Source of the DNA: a virus
DNA length: 48,601 bases
Reading direction: 5' to 3' (one strand)
Virus record (IMG/VR): IMGVR_UViG_3300049846_001619
Coordinates: 1-48,601 of that record
Positions 14,420 to 22,616 of the stretch are shown here, in pieces. The stretch's first letter is position 1; the number at the start of each line of letters is the position of its first letter. The notes under the pieces were generated by a model, which did no database searches, was not told where the DNA came from, and saw only the letters and a list, made by a program, of their open reading frames with translations. The translations under genes and the position numbers were made by a program.

Positions 14420-14650
14420 ATGCTCAAAACCAGAATAATCTACAGTACGCCCGGAACTAGACTGTTAGATTTTGTTCCCGGACGCGATGAGATATTGGAA
14501 GTCACAAAATGTGATTGTGGTTGTGGTAAGCACCGTATCAAAATCGGATGCAAATTCAAAATCGTTGGGAATGAGGAACAAGGCCCGTTTATGTCCGTCG
14601 AAAGGCAAAAACAGTTGTTGGAGAAATTTGCGACAAGAGAAAGATTTTAG
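14420..14650 (+). CDS. Small protein with a CDCGCG cysteine cluster (76 aa)
   Basis: An AAAGGA site lies ahead of the ATG at 14420. The centre reads TKCDCGCGKHRIKIGCKF, with four cysteines and a histidine that could bind one metal ion. The two ends are a short beta region and a helix. No family was recognised. It is the last gene before a bidirectional terminator. Confidence 0.65.
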   Translation: MLKTRIIYSTPGTRLLDFVPGRDEILEVTKCDCGCGKHRIKIGCKFKIVGNEEQGPFMSVERQKQLLEKFATRERF

Positions 14651-14684
14651 GATTGAGTTTTGCCCACCAAAAGAAATTTATCGT

Positions 14685-14728
14685 AAAAAAACAAACCCGC
14701 AGCCGTTTCCAGCTGCGGGCTTTTTATT
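14685..14728. terminator. Bidirectional rho-independent terminator between converging units
   Basis: CCCGCAGC (14696-14703) pairs with GCTGCGGG (14712-14719). On the plus strand CTTTTTATTT follows. On the minus strand TTTGTTTTTTT follows. It ends both the rightward early block and the leftward lysis/late operon. Confidence 0.9.
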
Positions 14729-14755
14729 TGCACATTTGGGGCCTACCTACTCCAC

Positions 14756-15091
14756 CTAATGCGATTTAGTCCCGATCAAAAACCCGATCATGAATGCGCT
14801 GAGTATCGTCCCTATCATGACCTCTACATAGTCATACCATTTCCGCTCCGGCATTTGCGCCTTGTCCTGCCATTCAGCCAGTGCCTTTGCGGTTTCCTCA
14901 GCTTTCGCCGCGCACTTTTCAGATTCGACTAGCTCTTGATTCAACACGTCTAAATCTTGTGCCGTAATGCAAACACAGCCGTCCTCGGTCCTACATTCAC
15001 TTGGACTTAGAGTTTGAGCGTAGCTTGGTAATGATCGCGTCAAGCTTTGCGCGACTATCATGCAGGCCAGCATATTTCTGTTCAATTTCAT
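14756..15091 (-). CDS. Putative outer spanin-like or u-spanin-like lysis protein
   Basis: The ATG at 15091 follows GGAAAGG and lies inside the end of the Rz-like gene in another frame. The 111-residue protein has a signal-type N-terminus (up to about residue 26), a cysteine-bearing segment, a coiled-coil-prone stretch (residues 45-80) and a C-terminal membrane span (about residues 90-108). That order recalls unimolecular spanins, but no clean lipobox is seen, so a two-component arrangement with the upstream gene is also possible. It is the last gene of the late operon. Confidence 0.5.
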   Translation of the reverse strand: MKLNRNMLACMIVAQSLTRSLPSYAQTLSPSECRTEDGCVCITAQDLDVLNQELVESEKCAAKAEETAKALAEWQDKAQMPERKWYDYVEVMIGTILSAFMIGFLIGTKSH

Positions 15092-15275
15092 TCGACCTTT
15101 CCGCTCCCTTCTGTTCCGCTTTCGCTAGTGTAGTTTTGGCTTCCGCATTGGCTGCTTTGGCTTCGCAGTTTTTTGCCTTGGCGACAAGTAAAGCCGGCAG
15201 GATTGACTTAGCGGCATCACATAACGCTAGGGCCGCTTTTAGTATCAGTTCCAGGATTTGGGTTACTGTTTGCAT
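14997..15275 (-). CDS. Putative Rz-like inner spanin
   Basis: The start at 15275 has a strong GAGGA site and lies inside the end of the upstream membrane-protein gene. The 92-residue protein has an N-terminal hydrophobic segment (LELILKAALALCDAA, extending to LPALLV) followed by about 50 residues of charged heptads rich in Ala, Lys and Glu, the layout of Rz-type inner spanins. Spanins join the inner and outer membranes of Gram-negative hosts at lysis. Overlap with the next gene in another frame is typical of Rz/Rz1 pairs. Confidence 0.55.
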   Translation of the reverse strand: MQTVTQILELILKAALALCDAAKSILPALLVAKAKNCEAKAANAEAKTTLAKAEQKGAERSNEIEQKYAGLHDSRAKLDAIITKLRSNSKSK

Positions 15276-15678
15276 TTTGTTCCTCGCTTGCAAGTTGATC
15301 TAATTTCTTTTCGAGTAGAGCAGCTGGCACGCCAACGCCAACCCAGCTGAGACCTTTAGCCATGGTCCACGCAATCTTGGACAGTAAGGCGGCAATCTCA
15401 TCATCACGTTTTGTTTCAGTGCGTTTGGCTATCGCTATCATGCACTCAGCCAGGCCGCGGAATAACAGCATCGCAGCAATCGCCATGGGCACGCCGCCCA
15501 CAAGCCAATCGGGCGCAATCTGGCTGAATCGCCCCCACAATCCGGGGTCTGCAATGTAACTGCCGTCTAGATAGGCAGAGGCATTGGTCGCAGTGTCGGT
15601 AGCCGCGCTTTCATGCGCGAACACCGGAACATAAAAAAGAGTAACAAGCAAAAGCTGTAGCGTTTTCATTTGTTTCAT
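15217..15678 (-). CDS. Putative holin or lysis-cassette membrane protein
   Basis: The protein has 153 residues. A signal peptide or first span (residues 5-22) is followed by a short loop, a strong hydrophobic segment (WLVGGVPMAIAAMLLF and on, about residues 59-83), a third weaker one (around MAKGLSWVGVGVPAALL) and a charged, disordered tail. Position directly after the endolysin and before the spanin-like genes suggests a holin. No holin family signature is seen. The start overlaps the endolysin stop as ATGA. Confidence 0.5.
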   Translation of the reverse strand: MKQMKTLQLLLVTLFYVPVFAHESAATDTATNASAYLDGSYIADPGLWGRFSQIAPDWLVGGVPMAIAAMLLFRGLAECMIAIAKRTETKRDDEIAALLSKIAWTMAKGLSWVGVGVPAALLEKKLDQLASEEQNANSNPNPGTDTKSGPSVM

Positions 15679-16175
15679 AGAACCCCCTTCGGCAGCTGTA
15701 AGCGCTGCCTGACTTCATTCCACACGCTCGGCAGACCACCGCTAGACCTTAAGCGGCGTGCTAAATTTAAGGTCATTCCACATGTTAGCTGAAAGTGTGG
15801 GGCTTCGGGAAAAGCTGAACCTGGTGCCCCTAGCCAAGTCAAACCATGCTTCATACCGATTTGACCGACTAGTTTCCAGTCACCTGTCCACGTCCATGCT
15901 ATCTTTCCGGAAACAATGGGCATGCCTAAAAATGCAACATCAAAGGCTAAGCCGTAGTTATGCCAAGATGCGCCCGCTCGTGCATTCGTCACGATAGCGC
16001 CAGAGGTGAGTCTACCTTGATTGTAAAGTTCCTCTTGGCGAGCATCGCTGCGCAAAGTTTCAAAAATCGCAACATTCAACCCTTGCGCTCTGGCATCCAT
16101 AATAGTTAGGTGGGCCATCGCGACTAGTTCGGGCATTAGCACGTCTAGTGAATCGATGCGCTGCGTGATCCCCAT
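15675..16175 (-). CDS. Endolysin, M15-type L-Ala-D-Glu peptidase
   Basis: The protein has 166 residues. Zinc ligands and catalytic residues of the VanY/M15 fold are present: SWHNYGLAFDVA (H72, D79) and FPEAPHFQL (E124, H127). The preceding FETLRSDARQEELYNQGR is the usual substrate-binding start of the family. It should cut peptide cross-links of Gram-negative peptidoglycan. No signal peptide is seen, so export relies on a holin. A ribosome site TAGGGG precedes the ATG. Confidence 0.92.
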   Translation of the reverse strand: MGITQRIDSLDVLMPELVAMAHLTIMDARAQGLNVAIFETLRSDARQEELYNQGRLTSGAIVTNARAGASWHNYGLAFDVAFLGMPIVSGKIAWTWTGDWKLVGQIGMKHGLTWLGAPGSAFPEAPHFQLTCGMTLNLARRLRSSGGLPSVWNEVRQRLQLPKGVL

Positions 16176-16358
16176 GGTATAATACCCCTAGCCTACCAGT
16201 GATAATTTCGATTGCTGATTTTCAAAACCAAATCTGCCCAAAAGGTCTCTGCTCTGAATTGAAGCAATCGGAAACCGTGCAAGCGTGTCGCCCCGACATG
16301 CGCCCTAGTGAAAATGCACCTTCCTCTAGTCCAACCAAATTAAGCACGGAAAACGGCG

Positions 16359-17285
16359 CTAGGGTTTTGCGCCGGATGCTTCCAATGTTTGACCGCACGC
16401 GAATAGCCATGCTGCTAGTCTACACGCCTCACCACAAGTGACGTAGCTGCCGGCATAACCATCATGGTCTAGGCAAGCGTCAATTGCTGGGTTTAGATCA
16501 CCAGTGAAACGTCCTAGGGCCATGGCAAAGAGCGGGTTTGCTGGGTCTCTTGTGTAGTGTTCCTGTAGGCGTGACAGCATCATATTATCAAGATCAAAAC
16601 CGGCATCGTCGGGTAGGTCATGCGCTATGCGCTCCCTCTTATCGGCAATTGCACGGCTAACTTGAACGCGATGCCAGATATTCATGACCTGCTGAAAGGC
16701 GTCGTAAGCGTCTAAGTCACCGGGATAGCGTTCAGGCCAAAACCGTCTAGCATCCTCGATGCCAGCCAGAGCGTATTGACTTTGGTATAGCCTACCAACT
16801 ATGGCCGGCGTGTAGACGCCTCGGAAATCGCCGGTAGGTGCCCCCATTTGCCAGTTTGATTTGACGCCGTAGGCTATATGCCTCGCCAGCAATTCCTTAT
16901 CGCGGTTGGTCCAAATGTAGGCCAGGAGCACGTTAGCGTCGAGACGTGACCAATCAGACCAAGCTATGTCACCAGCTGGCCCCTCGATGCATGCAGGGCA
17001 AATCCTAAACTTCCCTGGCTCTGATTCGACAATCGTTAGATCAATCGAGCCGTGACCCGCGGCCGCACCGTAAAGAGCTGACCAAAGAAAAGCCTGGTCG
17101 CCTGTCGGTACTAGCCAACCGTTGGGATCGGTCAAGGACTTGGCTTGATCAAGTGACGTGCGGTAGGCCGCCACGAGCTCGCCAGCCCTTGGTGGCGTTG
17201 GCCTAAACGAGCCTTTTACGTCCTCGTTGTACCCGCAACTAACGATTGCCAAGGCCATGGGCATGGCGAGTAGGAATCTGGGCAT
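16359..17285 (-). CDS. Lipoprotein, paralogue of the one at 21648 (308 aa)
   Basis: I start at the ATG at 17285, after an AAAGGA site. Residues 1-18 (MPRFLLAMPMALAIVSCG) are a lipoprotein signal with the cysteine at 17. The body resembles a phage/prophage lipoprotein-type family of unknown function with a W-x-AL start, a KEL-x-RHIAYG motif and a W-x-MG-x-P motif. The other copy at 21648 has the same order (KD-x4-VNQFIDYG, then W and P-x-LV). It may act in the envelope, for example in excluding other phages; that is inferred from lipidation alone. Confidence 0.7.
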   Translation of the reverse strand: MPRFLLAMPMALAIVSCGYNEDVKGSFRPTPPRAGELVAAYRTSLDQAKSLTDPNGWLVPTGDQAFLWSALYGAAAGHGSIDLTIVESEPGKFRICPACIEGPAGDIAWSDWSRLDANVLLAYIWTNRDKELLARHIAYGVKSNWQMGAPTGDFRGVYTPAIVGRLYQSQYALAGIEDARRFWPERYPGDLDAYDAFQQVMNIWHRVQVSRAIADKRERIAHDLPDDAGFDLDNMMLSRLQEHYTRDPANPLFAMALGRFTGDLNPAIDACLDHDGYAGSYVTCGEACRLAAWLFACGQTLEASGAKP

Positions 17286-17776
17286 ATCAAATCCTTTAGC
17301 AATTGGATGCACTCCATGGGTGTCGTAACCCCAAAGTCACGCCCAAGGGGATAGGACTTGCCGCAGATTTCAGCGTAGGCATCAAGGAATGAATAGAGGA
17401 TTTCAGTGCAGATATTCTGTGTGTCACGTTGCAGTTTGTTTCGGCGTGGTAATGGAATTCCAAAAAGTTTGCGCTTAGCAGCTGCGCAAGCGAAATACAT
17501 GAACCCATGACTATCGTAGTGAGCGCCTACCAAATCCCTGATCATCCATTTTGCTAGATCGTTTTCCCGTTCAACCCGCAAATGGATTGCAGCCACGTCT
17601 GAATAATGCGGGTAAACCTTTTCCACGCTTTCAAGGTGAAAGCCATTCCCGTAAAAGTGCATAGCCATCATACTGCGTCCAAAGACAATCAGTAGATGGC
17701 TAGCTGGCTCGCCAAGTCCCCAACGGATTATTTTTGATCCGGCAGTGTTGGCTTTGACTGCGGCAATTTTTATCAT
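17216..17776 (-). CDS. Putative permuted NlpC/P60-type (YiiX-like) cysteine hydrolase
   Basis: The protein has 186 residues. A central SHLLIVFG carries a histidine and a later NICTEIL carries a cysteine, with Y-x-SHGFMYFAC between. The His-then-Cys order is that of the permuted papain-fold family YiiX/YebB. Those enzymes probably cut amide bonds in peptidoglycan or lipids. The start overlaps the upstream stop as ATGA and the 3' end overlaps the lipoprotein gene by 70 bases. No signal peptide; it may be carried in the virion or act in the cytoplasm. The family call is tentative. Confidence 0.42.
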   Translation of the reverse strand: MIKIAAVKANTAGSKIIRWGLGEPASHLLIVFGRSMMAMHFYGNGFHLESVEKVYPHYSDVAAIHLRVERENDLAKWMIRDLVGAHYDSHGFMYFACAAAKRKLFGIPLPRRNKLQRDTQNICTEILYSFLDAYAEICGKSYPLGRDFGVTTPMECIQLLKDLICPDSYSPCPWPWQSLVAGTTRT

Positions 17777-18249
17777 AATGACGTACTACGAGGAATCCTT
17801 AGATAGTCCTCAATGGTATTTATAAATAGCAAAAGGCGTGCATCAGTAATAAACGTCGCATCTTTTGATTCCGTTGGAATAGACCTAGCCTCTGCCATCG
17901 CGTCATAGAGCGAGCCAGTATACAATGCCGATACTACATTAATCATCGCACGCCGCACGTCACCAGTTTTGCCAGCTTGGGTAATACCTAAAGCGATATT
18001 TTCCGCAGCAAATCGGTCGATGATTCCTAACCCAAACCTTTTTGCATCGGCAACAACCTGTTCTAATCGGGACACGCAATACCATTTGCCATCACGAGCA
18101 ACAAAATATGGATCAGCAGGATTAGCCGTTGAGGTTAATTCAGCATGAATCACGGGAAATTCAGATTCAATCGCCTGGTAATTGATCGCAGGCGCTTCAT
18201 AAATTCCTAATGTTTGAAGCGTATCAGCATGGGCAACAATGAATTTCAT
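17773..18249 (-). CDS. Hypothetical protein downstream of the glycine-rich adhesin (158 aa)
   Basis: The start shares a base with the stop of the glycine-rich gene (TAATG). A beta-rich N-terminal half is followed by a helical half (ENIALGITQAGKTGD, MINVVSALYTGSLYDAM, FINTIEDYLRI). Its place directly after the adhesin recalls tail-fibre assembly or chaperone genes, but no signature of those families is seen. Confidence 0.55.
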   Translation of the reverse strand: MKFIVAHADTLQTLGIYEAPAINYQAIESEFPVIHAELTSTANPADPYFVARDGKWYCVSRLEQVVADAKRFGLGIIDRFAAENIALGITQAGKTGDVRRAMINVVSALYTGSLYDAMAEARSIPTESKDATFITDARLLLFINTIEDYLRIPRSTSL

Positions 18250-19367
18250 TAGGACCTCACGCGGAAAATGCGCCCGGTAGAGCCGTTAGAACCAGTTGAC
18301 CCGGTGCCGTTGCCTGCTCCAGCCGTTCCACCGTTCACTTGGACGGTCAGACTGGTCATAGTCGTATCATTTTCAGATAGCAGAATAACTACGCCTCCGC
18401 CGCCGCCGCCGCCGCCGCCGCCGTTAGCTAAAATAGCGGTTGAACCATTGCCGCCGTTCGCTTTTATGGTCCCGTTTCCTGTGATTGTGCGACCAACTAA
18501 AATCATTATGCCGCCGCCAGCGCCACCGCCGCCGCCTGATCCAGCAACACCACTACCGCCGCCGCCGCCGCCGCCTGACCCACCAGTCATAATTGAGTTG
18601 ACTAAATCTCTCGCTACTGTTGCCTGTCTTGGTTGATTTAGGGTTTCGACGCCGCCGTTATTGGTAGTAACCACCGTAACTGTACCTGCTGCGCCACCAG
18701 CGCCGCCAGCGCCAGCGCCGCCAGCGCCGCCTGAGGTTCCCGCTGCTGTAGCTGATGCGCCACCTGCCGAACCTGCCGCCGCACCGCCGCCGTTGCCACC
18801 AGCGCCGGAAGCGCCAACCGTACCAGCAATTAGGGCAGCTGCACCCGTATTAGTGCTGCTACTAGCGCCCGACCTATCTATAGTTCCGAGACAATTAAGA
18901 GTACCCAAAACAAAGACGCGATAGCCTGCCGTCGTCAACGTTACGCCGGAATTAACGGTAAGATTGTTGTAATACATATCACGAACAAGTGTAGTATCGA
19001 CCGTCAATGTAACGTCACCGTCGGTGCCGTTACCGTAAATACCCGCATTATTCCTCGCATTCAATTTTGCAAAGGCATCAAGGATTGAATCAGTCGCTAC
19101 GACATTGCCGTTATTGCTGCCAAGACCTGTGAGCAGTTTTGCCGTAACAACTGTAGATGCGATGCTTGTAGCCGTGGCACCTGGCCCCGTACCAGTCACG
19201 TCACCCGTTAGGCTAGTGACCGAGTTTCCAGGGTTGGAATAGTCCGTGATCGCTCCGGTATCGTCCTTGGACTTTAGTTTTTTGGTAGTAGAATCTACAT
19301 AAACACTAGTTTCACCGCTGCTAGGCGTGGCGACTGATGCTTGATTGGAAATGATGACTTCTGACAT
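18249..19367 (-). CDS. Glycine-rich tail adhesin-like protein
   Basis: The protein has 372 residues. Residues 1-45 form a module shared with the fibre at 19379 (TPSS-x-E, FVDS/YVDS, LK-x-K-x4-G). A segment GNGTDGDVTL then TTAGYRVFVLGTLN follows, a pattern seen in phage glycine-rich proteins. The C-terminal half is packed with glycine, including nine or more in a row, separated by short strands. Such repeats can fold into polyglycine-II lattices, as in the receptor-binding gp38 adhesin of Salmonella phage S16. A host-recognition role is likely by analogy. Confidence 0.75.
   Translation of the reverse strand: MSEVIISNQASVATPSSGETSVYVDSTTKKLKSKDDTGAITDYSNPGNSVTSLTGDVTGTGPGATATSIASTVVTAKLLTGLGSNNGNVVATDSILDAFAKLNARNNAGIYGNGTDGDVTLTVDTTLVRDMYYNNLTVNSGVTLTTAGYRVFVLGTLNCLGTIDRSGASSSTNTGAAALIAGTVGASGAGGNGGGAAAGSAGGASATAAGTSGGAGGAGAGGAGGAAGTVTVVTTNNGGVETLNQPRQATVARDLVNSIMTGGSGGGGGGGSGVAGSGGGGGAGGGIMILVGRTITGNGTIKANGGNGSTAILANGGGGGGGGGGVVILLSENDTTMTSLTVQVNGGTAGAGNGTGSTGSNGSTGRIFRVRS
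18397..18423 (+). repeat. (CCG)9 trinucleotide run inside the adhesin gene
   Basis: Nine perfect CCG units (GGC codons for glycine on the coding strand) lie here, and six more at 18556-18573. In-frame triplet runs can change length by slippage without breaking the gene, so adhesin variants may arise this way. Confidence 0.85.
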
Positions 19368-19378
19368 AGTTTTTACCC

Positions 19379-20965
19379 TTATAAAAATCTGAGTTTTGCA
19401 GTTCCTAGAACTCTAACCTTTGCAGTTCCGGCGATTCTGGTAGAGCCACGAAACCAATCCGCACCAGTCGGCACGGTAACATCTACCGTTACTTCTCTAA
19501 AAACTAGGCAGCTCATGTAGATCAATTTTTCAATCGCTACCTGAACAGTATCACCATTGACTACCGAACCATAGGTTTCCGATGGCGTCGAAACGGTTAC
19601 AGTTGAACCCGCCTGTGTTCCAGTATGATTACCTCGCTGAATAGCATAGGCCTGAACAGCAGAATCAGCCGCGCTTTGAGCAGTGGAAACGGGTTTATTT
19701 GCGTCCGATGTATTATCGACGTTGCCTAAGCCTATGTCTGCTTTATCACCGCTAGTGGCTACCGCCGCAAGCCCTGTGATTGTCGCAGCTGATTGCGTCC
19801 CGGTATGGTTAGCTCGCTGTACTGCATAGGCCTGAACAGCAGCATCGGCTGCGGCCTGAGCGGTAGAAACCGGCTTATTAACGTCCGACGTGTTGTCAAC
19901 ATTACCTAGGCCAACGTCGGCTTTAACAAGGGTCACGACACCAGTTTTGCCGGCAACACTCGACACAGCATCATTACTGCCGACACGCTCCCAGACCGAG
20001 CCGTTGTAAATAACGAGCTCGCCAACCTGGAACGTGATTGGCCCAGAGCCTAGGTCCTGCGTGCCACTAGTTGATACCTTATAGAAATCTCCGGCATTGC
20101 CGGTACCATCGACCAGCGAAGGCGTATTGGCTGATGCTGACCAAGTGCCTTTGTACTGGGTAGCGTCCAGGGTCAGCTGGGAACTTGGAATTTTGCCAGA
20201 GCCGTCAAGGGTAGCTAGTCCGTTAGCTGTGGCTTTTTGTGCCGTAATTCTGGCATCGGCTCGCGCATCAGCAGCGCTGTTGAAATCGCTGATAGTCGAT
20301 GCCGTTTGCGTTCCGGTATGGTTTGAGCGCTGTACCGCATAGGCCTCGGCAGTAGCTACGGCTGCGGCATCAGCTGCCGCCTGAGCAGTGGAAACTGGTT
20401 TATTCATATCGGCGGTATCATCGACGTTGCCTAGACCAATGTCAGCTTTGGCGCCACTGGTTGCCACAGCTGCAAGGCCCGTGATGGTCGCAACTGATTG
20501 CGTTCCAGTATGGTTGGCACGCGCTAAAAGATAGGCGTTAGATTGATTAGCCGTAGCCCCAGCCTGGATATTGTCTAGCTTGTCCTTGTCGGTAGGCGAC
20601 ATAAAGCCAGCCTCTAAAGACGTTGCCACGTCATGCTGGGATGCGCCCTTAGAACCGACGTGACTGACGTTCACCTTATCGCCATCTAGCTCATTGATCG
20701 CGGCTTGTACGTCGGTAGCGCTAATACCGCCAGACGGCACGTTAGAAATTTCACTTGCGGAATAGTCACCGGCTTGTGATGTAACGACACCGTTACGACC
20801 TTCAAACGTAGTTACGCCGGTAGCTGCTGCCTCTATATCGACCACGCTACCGTTTGATTCTTTACGTTTTAAACGGCCATCAGCAGAATCCACAAAGGTA
20901 TTTGATTCGCTACTAGATGGCGTCGGAACACTAGCGGACGTTTGTTTTTTATAGCCAATGCTCAT
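19379..20965 (-). CDS. Tail fibre with internal repeats (528 aa)
   Basis: N-terminal module shared with the neighbouring adhesin (TPSSSESNTFVDS and LKRKESNG). The long middle is built from repeats: NHTGTQ four times, GLGNVD three times, KPVSTAQ three times, all common in side and tail fibres of siphoviruses. A short strand-rich end (VDVTVPTGADWF then RVLGTAKLRFL) closes the protein. It probably forms an elongated trimer on the tail. Spacing between repeats is uneven, so this is not one clean tandem array. Confidence 0.82.
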   Translation of the reverse strand: MSIGYKKQTSASVPTPSSSESNTFVDSADGRLKRKESNGSVVDIEAAATGVTTFEGRNGVVTSQAGDYSASEISNVPSGGISATDVQAAINELDGDKVNVSHVGSKGASQHDVATSLEAGFMSPTDKDKLDNIQAGATANQSNAYLLARANHTGTQSVATITGLAAVATSGAKADIGLGNVDDTADMNKPVSTAQAAADAAAVATAEAYAVQRSNHTGTQTASTISDFNSAADARADARITAQKATANGLATLDGSGKIPSSQLTLDATQYKGTWSASANTPSLVDGTGNAGDFYKVSTSGTQDLGSGPITFQVGELVIYNGSVWERVGSNDAVSSVAGKTGVVTLVKADVGLGNVDNTSDVNKPVSTAQAAADAAVQAYAVQRANHTGTQSAATITGLAAVATSGDKADIGLGNVDNTSDANKPVSTAQSAADSAVQAYAIQRGNHTGTQAGSTVTVSTPSETYGSVVNGDTVQVAIEKLIYMSCLVFREVTVDVTVPTGADWFRGSTRIAGTAKVRVLGTAKLRFL

Positions 20966-20968
20966 GCT

Positions 20969-21292
20969 TCAAATCTCCAACAAATTTCCCCGCACGATCA
21001 AGTGACCGTCGACGGTAAACATTCCAGCGCGATATAGTAAAAGCCTATCAGGTTCCACGATAACCACTTCATCGGCTGGTATTTTAGTGTAGAAAAATAA
21101 CCCGTTGTCTGATGCCTCATTGCACACGTCGATCAATTCACCTGACACAGTTAGATGGCCAAGAACGGATAGGTGCCCACAGAATAACATTTGCTGGCCT
21201 TCGGCAATTTCTATGGTTTGGCCTTCATCGATCAAGCTATATGAAAAATTAGGTGAGCCTTCTAATGGGCTTTCGAGCGCTCGAATGCTCAT
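20969..21292 (-). CDS. Short beta-repeat protein of the tail-fibre cluster (107 aa)
   Basis: The ATG at 21292 overlaps the upstream stop as ATGA; a longer frame to 21352 is less likely. The short repeat GHL-x-V-x-G-x-L appears twice in a row (CGHLSVLGHLTVSGEL) and again near the end (DGHLIVRGNL), giving a small beta-helix or prism-like appearance. It probably belongs to the fibre apparatus. No family was recognised. Confidence 0.6.
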   Translation of the reverse strand: MSIRALESPLEGSPNFSYSLIDEGQTIEIAEGQQMLFCGHLSVLGHLTVSGELIDVCNEASDNGLFFYTKIPADEVVIVEPDRLLLYRAGMFTVDGHLIVRGNLLEI

Positions 21293-21651
21293 GACTTTTT
21301 CCCCAACGCAATCACGGTGCCGAGGCCTGTTGTATTGGTCCCATGCTCCCATCGCACTAGCAAATAGCGGAATGCCAGCCTATCCCTGATCCAAATGCGG
21401 GAACCACTGCTAGCGTGCGGTTTGATTTCAGCACCGTCTATTCTGGTGCCTACTGAATCGAATGACGATAGGTCGGGAACGGATGAGGCATAGAGCGTGA
21501 ACAAGCCATCTAGGGCATTGAGGCCAGACCAAAATACGTGAACTATGCCCATCGGCATGTCCTTGAAGTCGATCACGCTAAAGCCCAAATCGCCTGCCAG
21601 GGATACCTGGGAAGCGACTATGGCCCGATGGCAGTTGGTAGCCTCAATCAT
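21289..21651 (-). CDS. Hypothetical virion-associated protein (120 aa)
   Basis: The start overlaps the upstream stop as ATGA. The sequence is beta-rich (GIVHVFWSGLNALDGLFTLY, later SRIWIRDRLAFRYLLVRW) and resembles small phage structural proteins with a carbohydrate-binding-like layout, but I cannot name a family. Its place between fibre genes supports a tail role. Confidence 0.55.
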   Translation of the reverse strand: MIEATNCHRAIVASQVSLAGDLGFSVIDFKDMPMGIVHVFWSGLNALDGLFTLYASSVPDLSSFDSVGTRIDGAEIKPHASSGSRIWIRDRLAFRYLLVRWEHGTNTTGLGTVIALGKKS

Positions 21652-22616
21652 TTCGCACCAGCAATGAACATTGTTAGGCCGAATTCGGTAGCGGGATGAG
21701 TCACAAAGTCCTCATTCGGGCATGGTAGCCAATCGGGATTTACCTTGTCACCGCTGAGAAAATCGCGCTGATAAAGGTAATCGGTGCAATGATTGTCATG
21801 GTTATTTGGCAAATGGTCTTTGGGCCAGTGCAATTCATCGCCCAAGAGCTCATAAACCCGCGTCATATCGCCGCCAGAATAGAGCGCCACTATTGCCTGA
21901 TATAAGGCATTCTGACGTTCACGCTCTGCAATGGCTTTGATGGTCTGATTGTCGATATCCGAAATGCTGCCGTTGACTTGGCCCTTAAGCCAAATAGCCA
22001 GCATGCGTAGGTGGGCCTCAAAATCATTCGGTATCAAAATCTCTGGAATGTCCGCGAGCGCCAAACCATTTAGCCTCGATTGCATTGCTCGCAATAGCTC
22101 AACTAGCCCAGGTGACGCTATGCAACGGCCTAAATAGTCTGTTGGCGTCGCCGCATGGCAAATCTCCCAGCTATGAGCATTCCCATAGTCGATAAATTGA
22201 TTTACCCATTGCAAATCTTTTTGGACCCATGCGCCGACCATTCGCATTAGCAGGTGGTCTTTAGAAAAGCCTGCCTTGTTCCCTAGGATCTCGTTTTCAT
22301 CATCAGTTAGATCATAATTCCAGCAAGCAGTATGGTCTGGCGATCGATGCAAACGGCCTGATGAATCGCTAAAAACGGATAGGTCAATCGGGAATAGATC
22401 GCCGCATGACAAGGCAAACAAAGACGTGAAACCAGCAGCATCACACGTTTGATTCACGTATCGCTTTGCCTCATAATCTGCCCTGGCCATTTCACAGTAT
22501 GCGCGACGCTGCGATTCCGGCGGGTTTGCCGACGTGCTAGGCGGTGATTCGCTATGCTGTTTTGAGCATGCAAACGTAAATAATAAAAATAGAAATATAT
22601 ATTTCATTTTTATCAC
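21648..22616 (-). CDS. Lipoprotein, paralogue of the one at 16359 (322 aa)
   Basis: The GTG at 22616 overlaps the fibre stop as GTGA; an ATG at 22607 (MKYIFLFLLFTFACSK) is the more usual lipoprotein start. The cysteine of FAC is the likely lipidation site. The body has a CDAAGFTSLF segment, a KDLQWVNQFIDYG motif and paired cysteines. It can be aligned with the lipoprotein at 16359 over several motifs and belongs to the same family, unnamed to me. It lies between two fibre genes. Confidence 0.7.
   Translation of the reverse strand: MIKMKYIFLFLLFTFACSKQHSESPPSTSANPPESQRRAYCEMARADYEAKRYVNQTCDAAGFTSLFALSCGDLFPIDLSVFSDSSGRLHRSPDHTACWNYDLTDDENEILGNKAGFSKDHLLMRMVGAWVQKDLQWVNQFIDYGNAHSWEICHAATPTDYLGRCIASPGLVELLRAMQSRLNGLALADIPEILIPNDFEAHLRMLAIWLKGQVNGSISDIDNQTIKAIAERERQNALYQAIVALYSGGDMTRVYELLGDELHWPKDHLPNNHDNHCTDYLYQRDFLSGDKVNPDWLPCPNEDFVTHPATEFGLTMFIAGAK

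Noticed and set aside
16222-16410. Minus-strand frame of 62 codons between the endolysin and the lipoprotein gene
   Set aside because: It overlaps the lipoprotein end and has no recognisable fold or good ribosome site. A small gene cannot be ruled out, but I cannot support it.
18268-18636. Plus-strand proline-rich frame over the adhesin gene
   Set aside because: It is the antisense shadow of the glycine (GGN) codons and has no ribosome site or expected composition.
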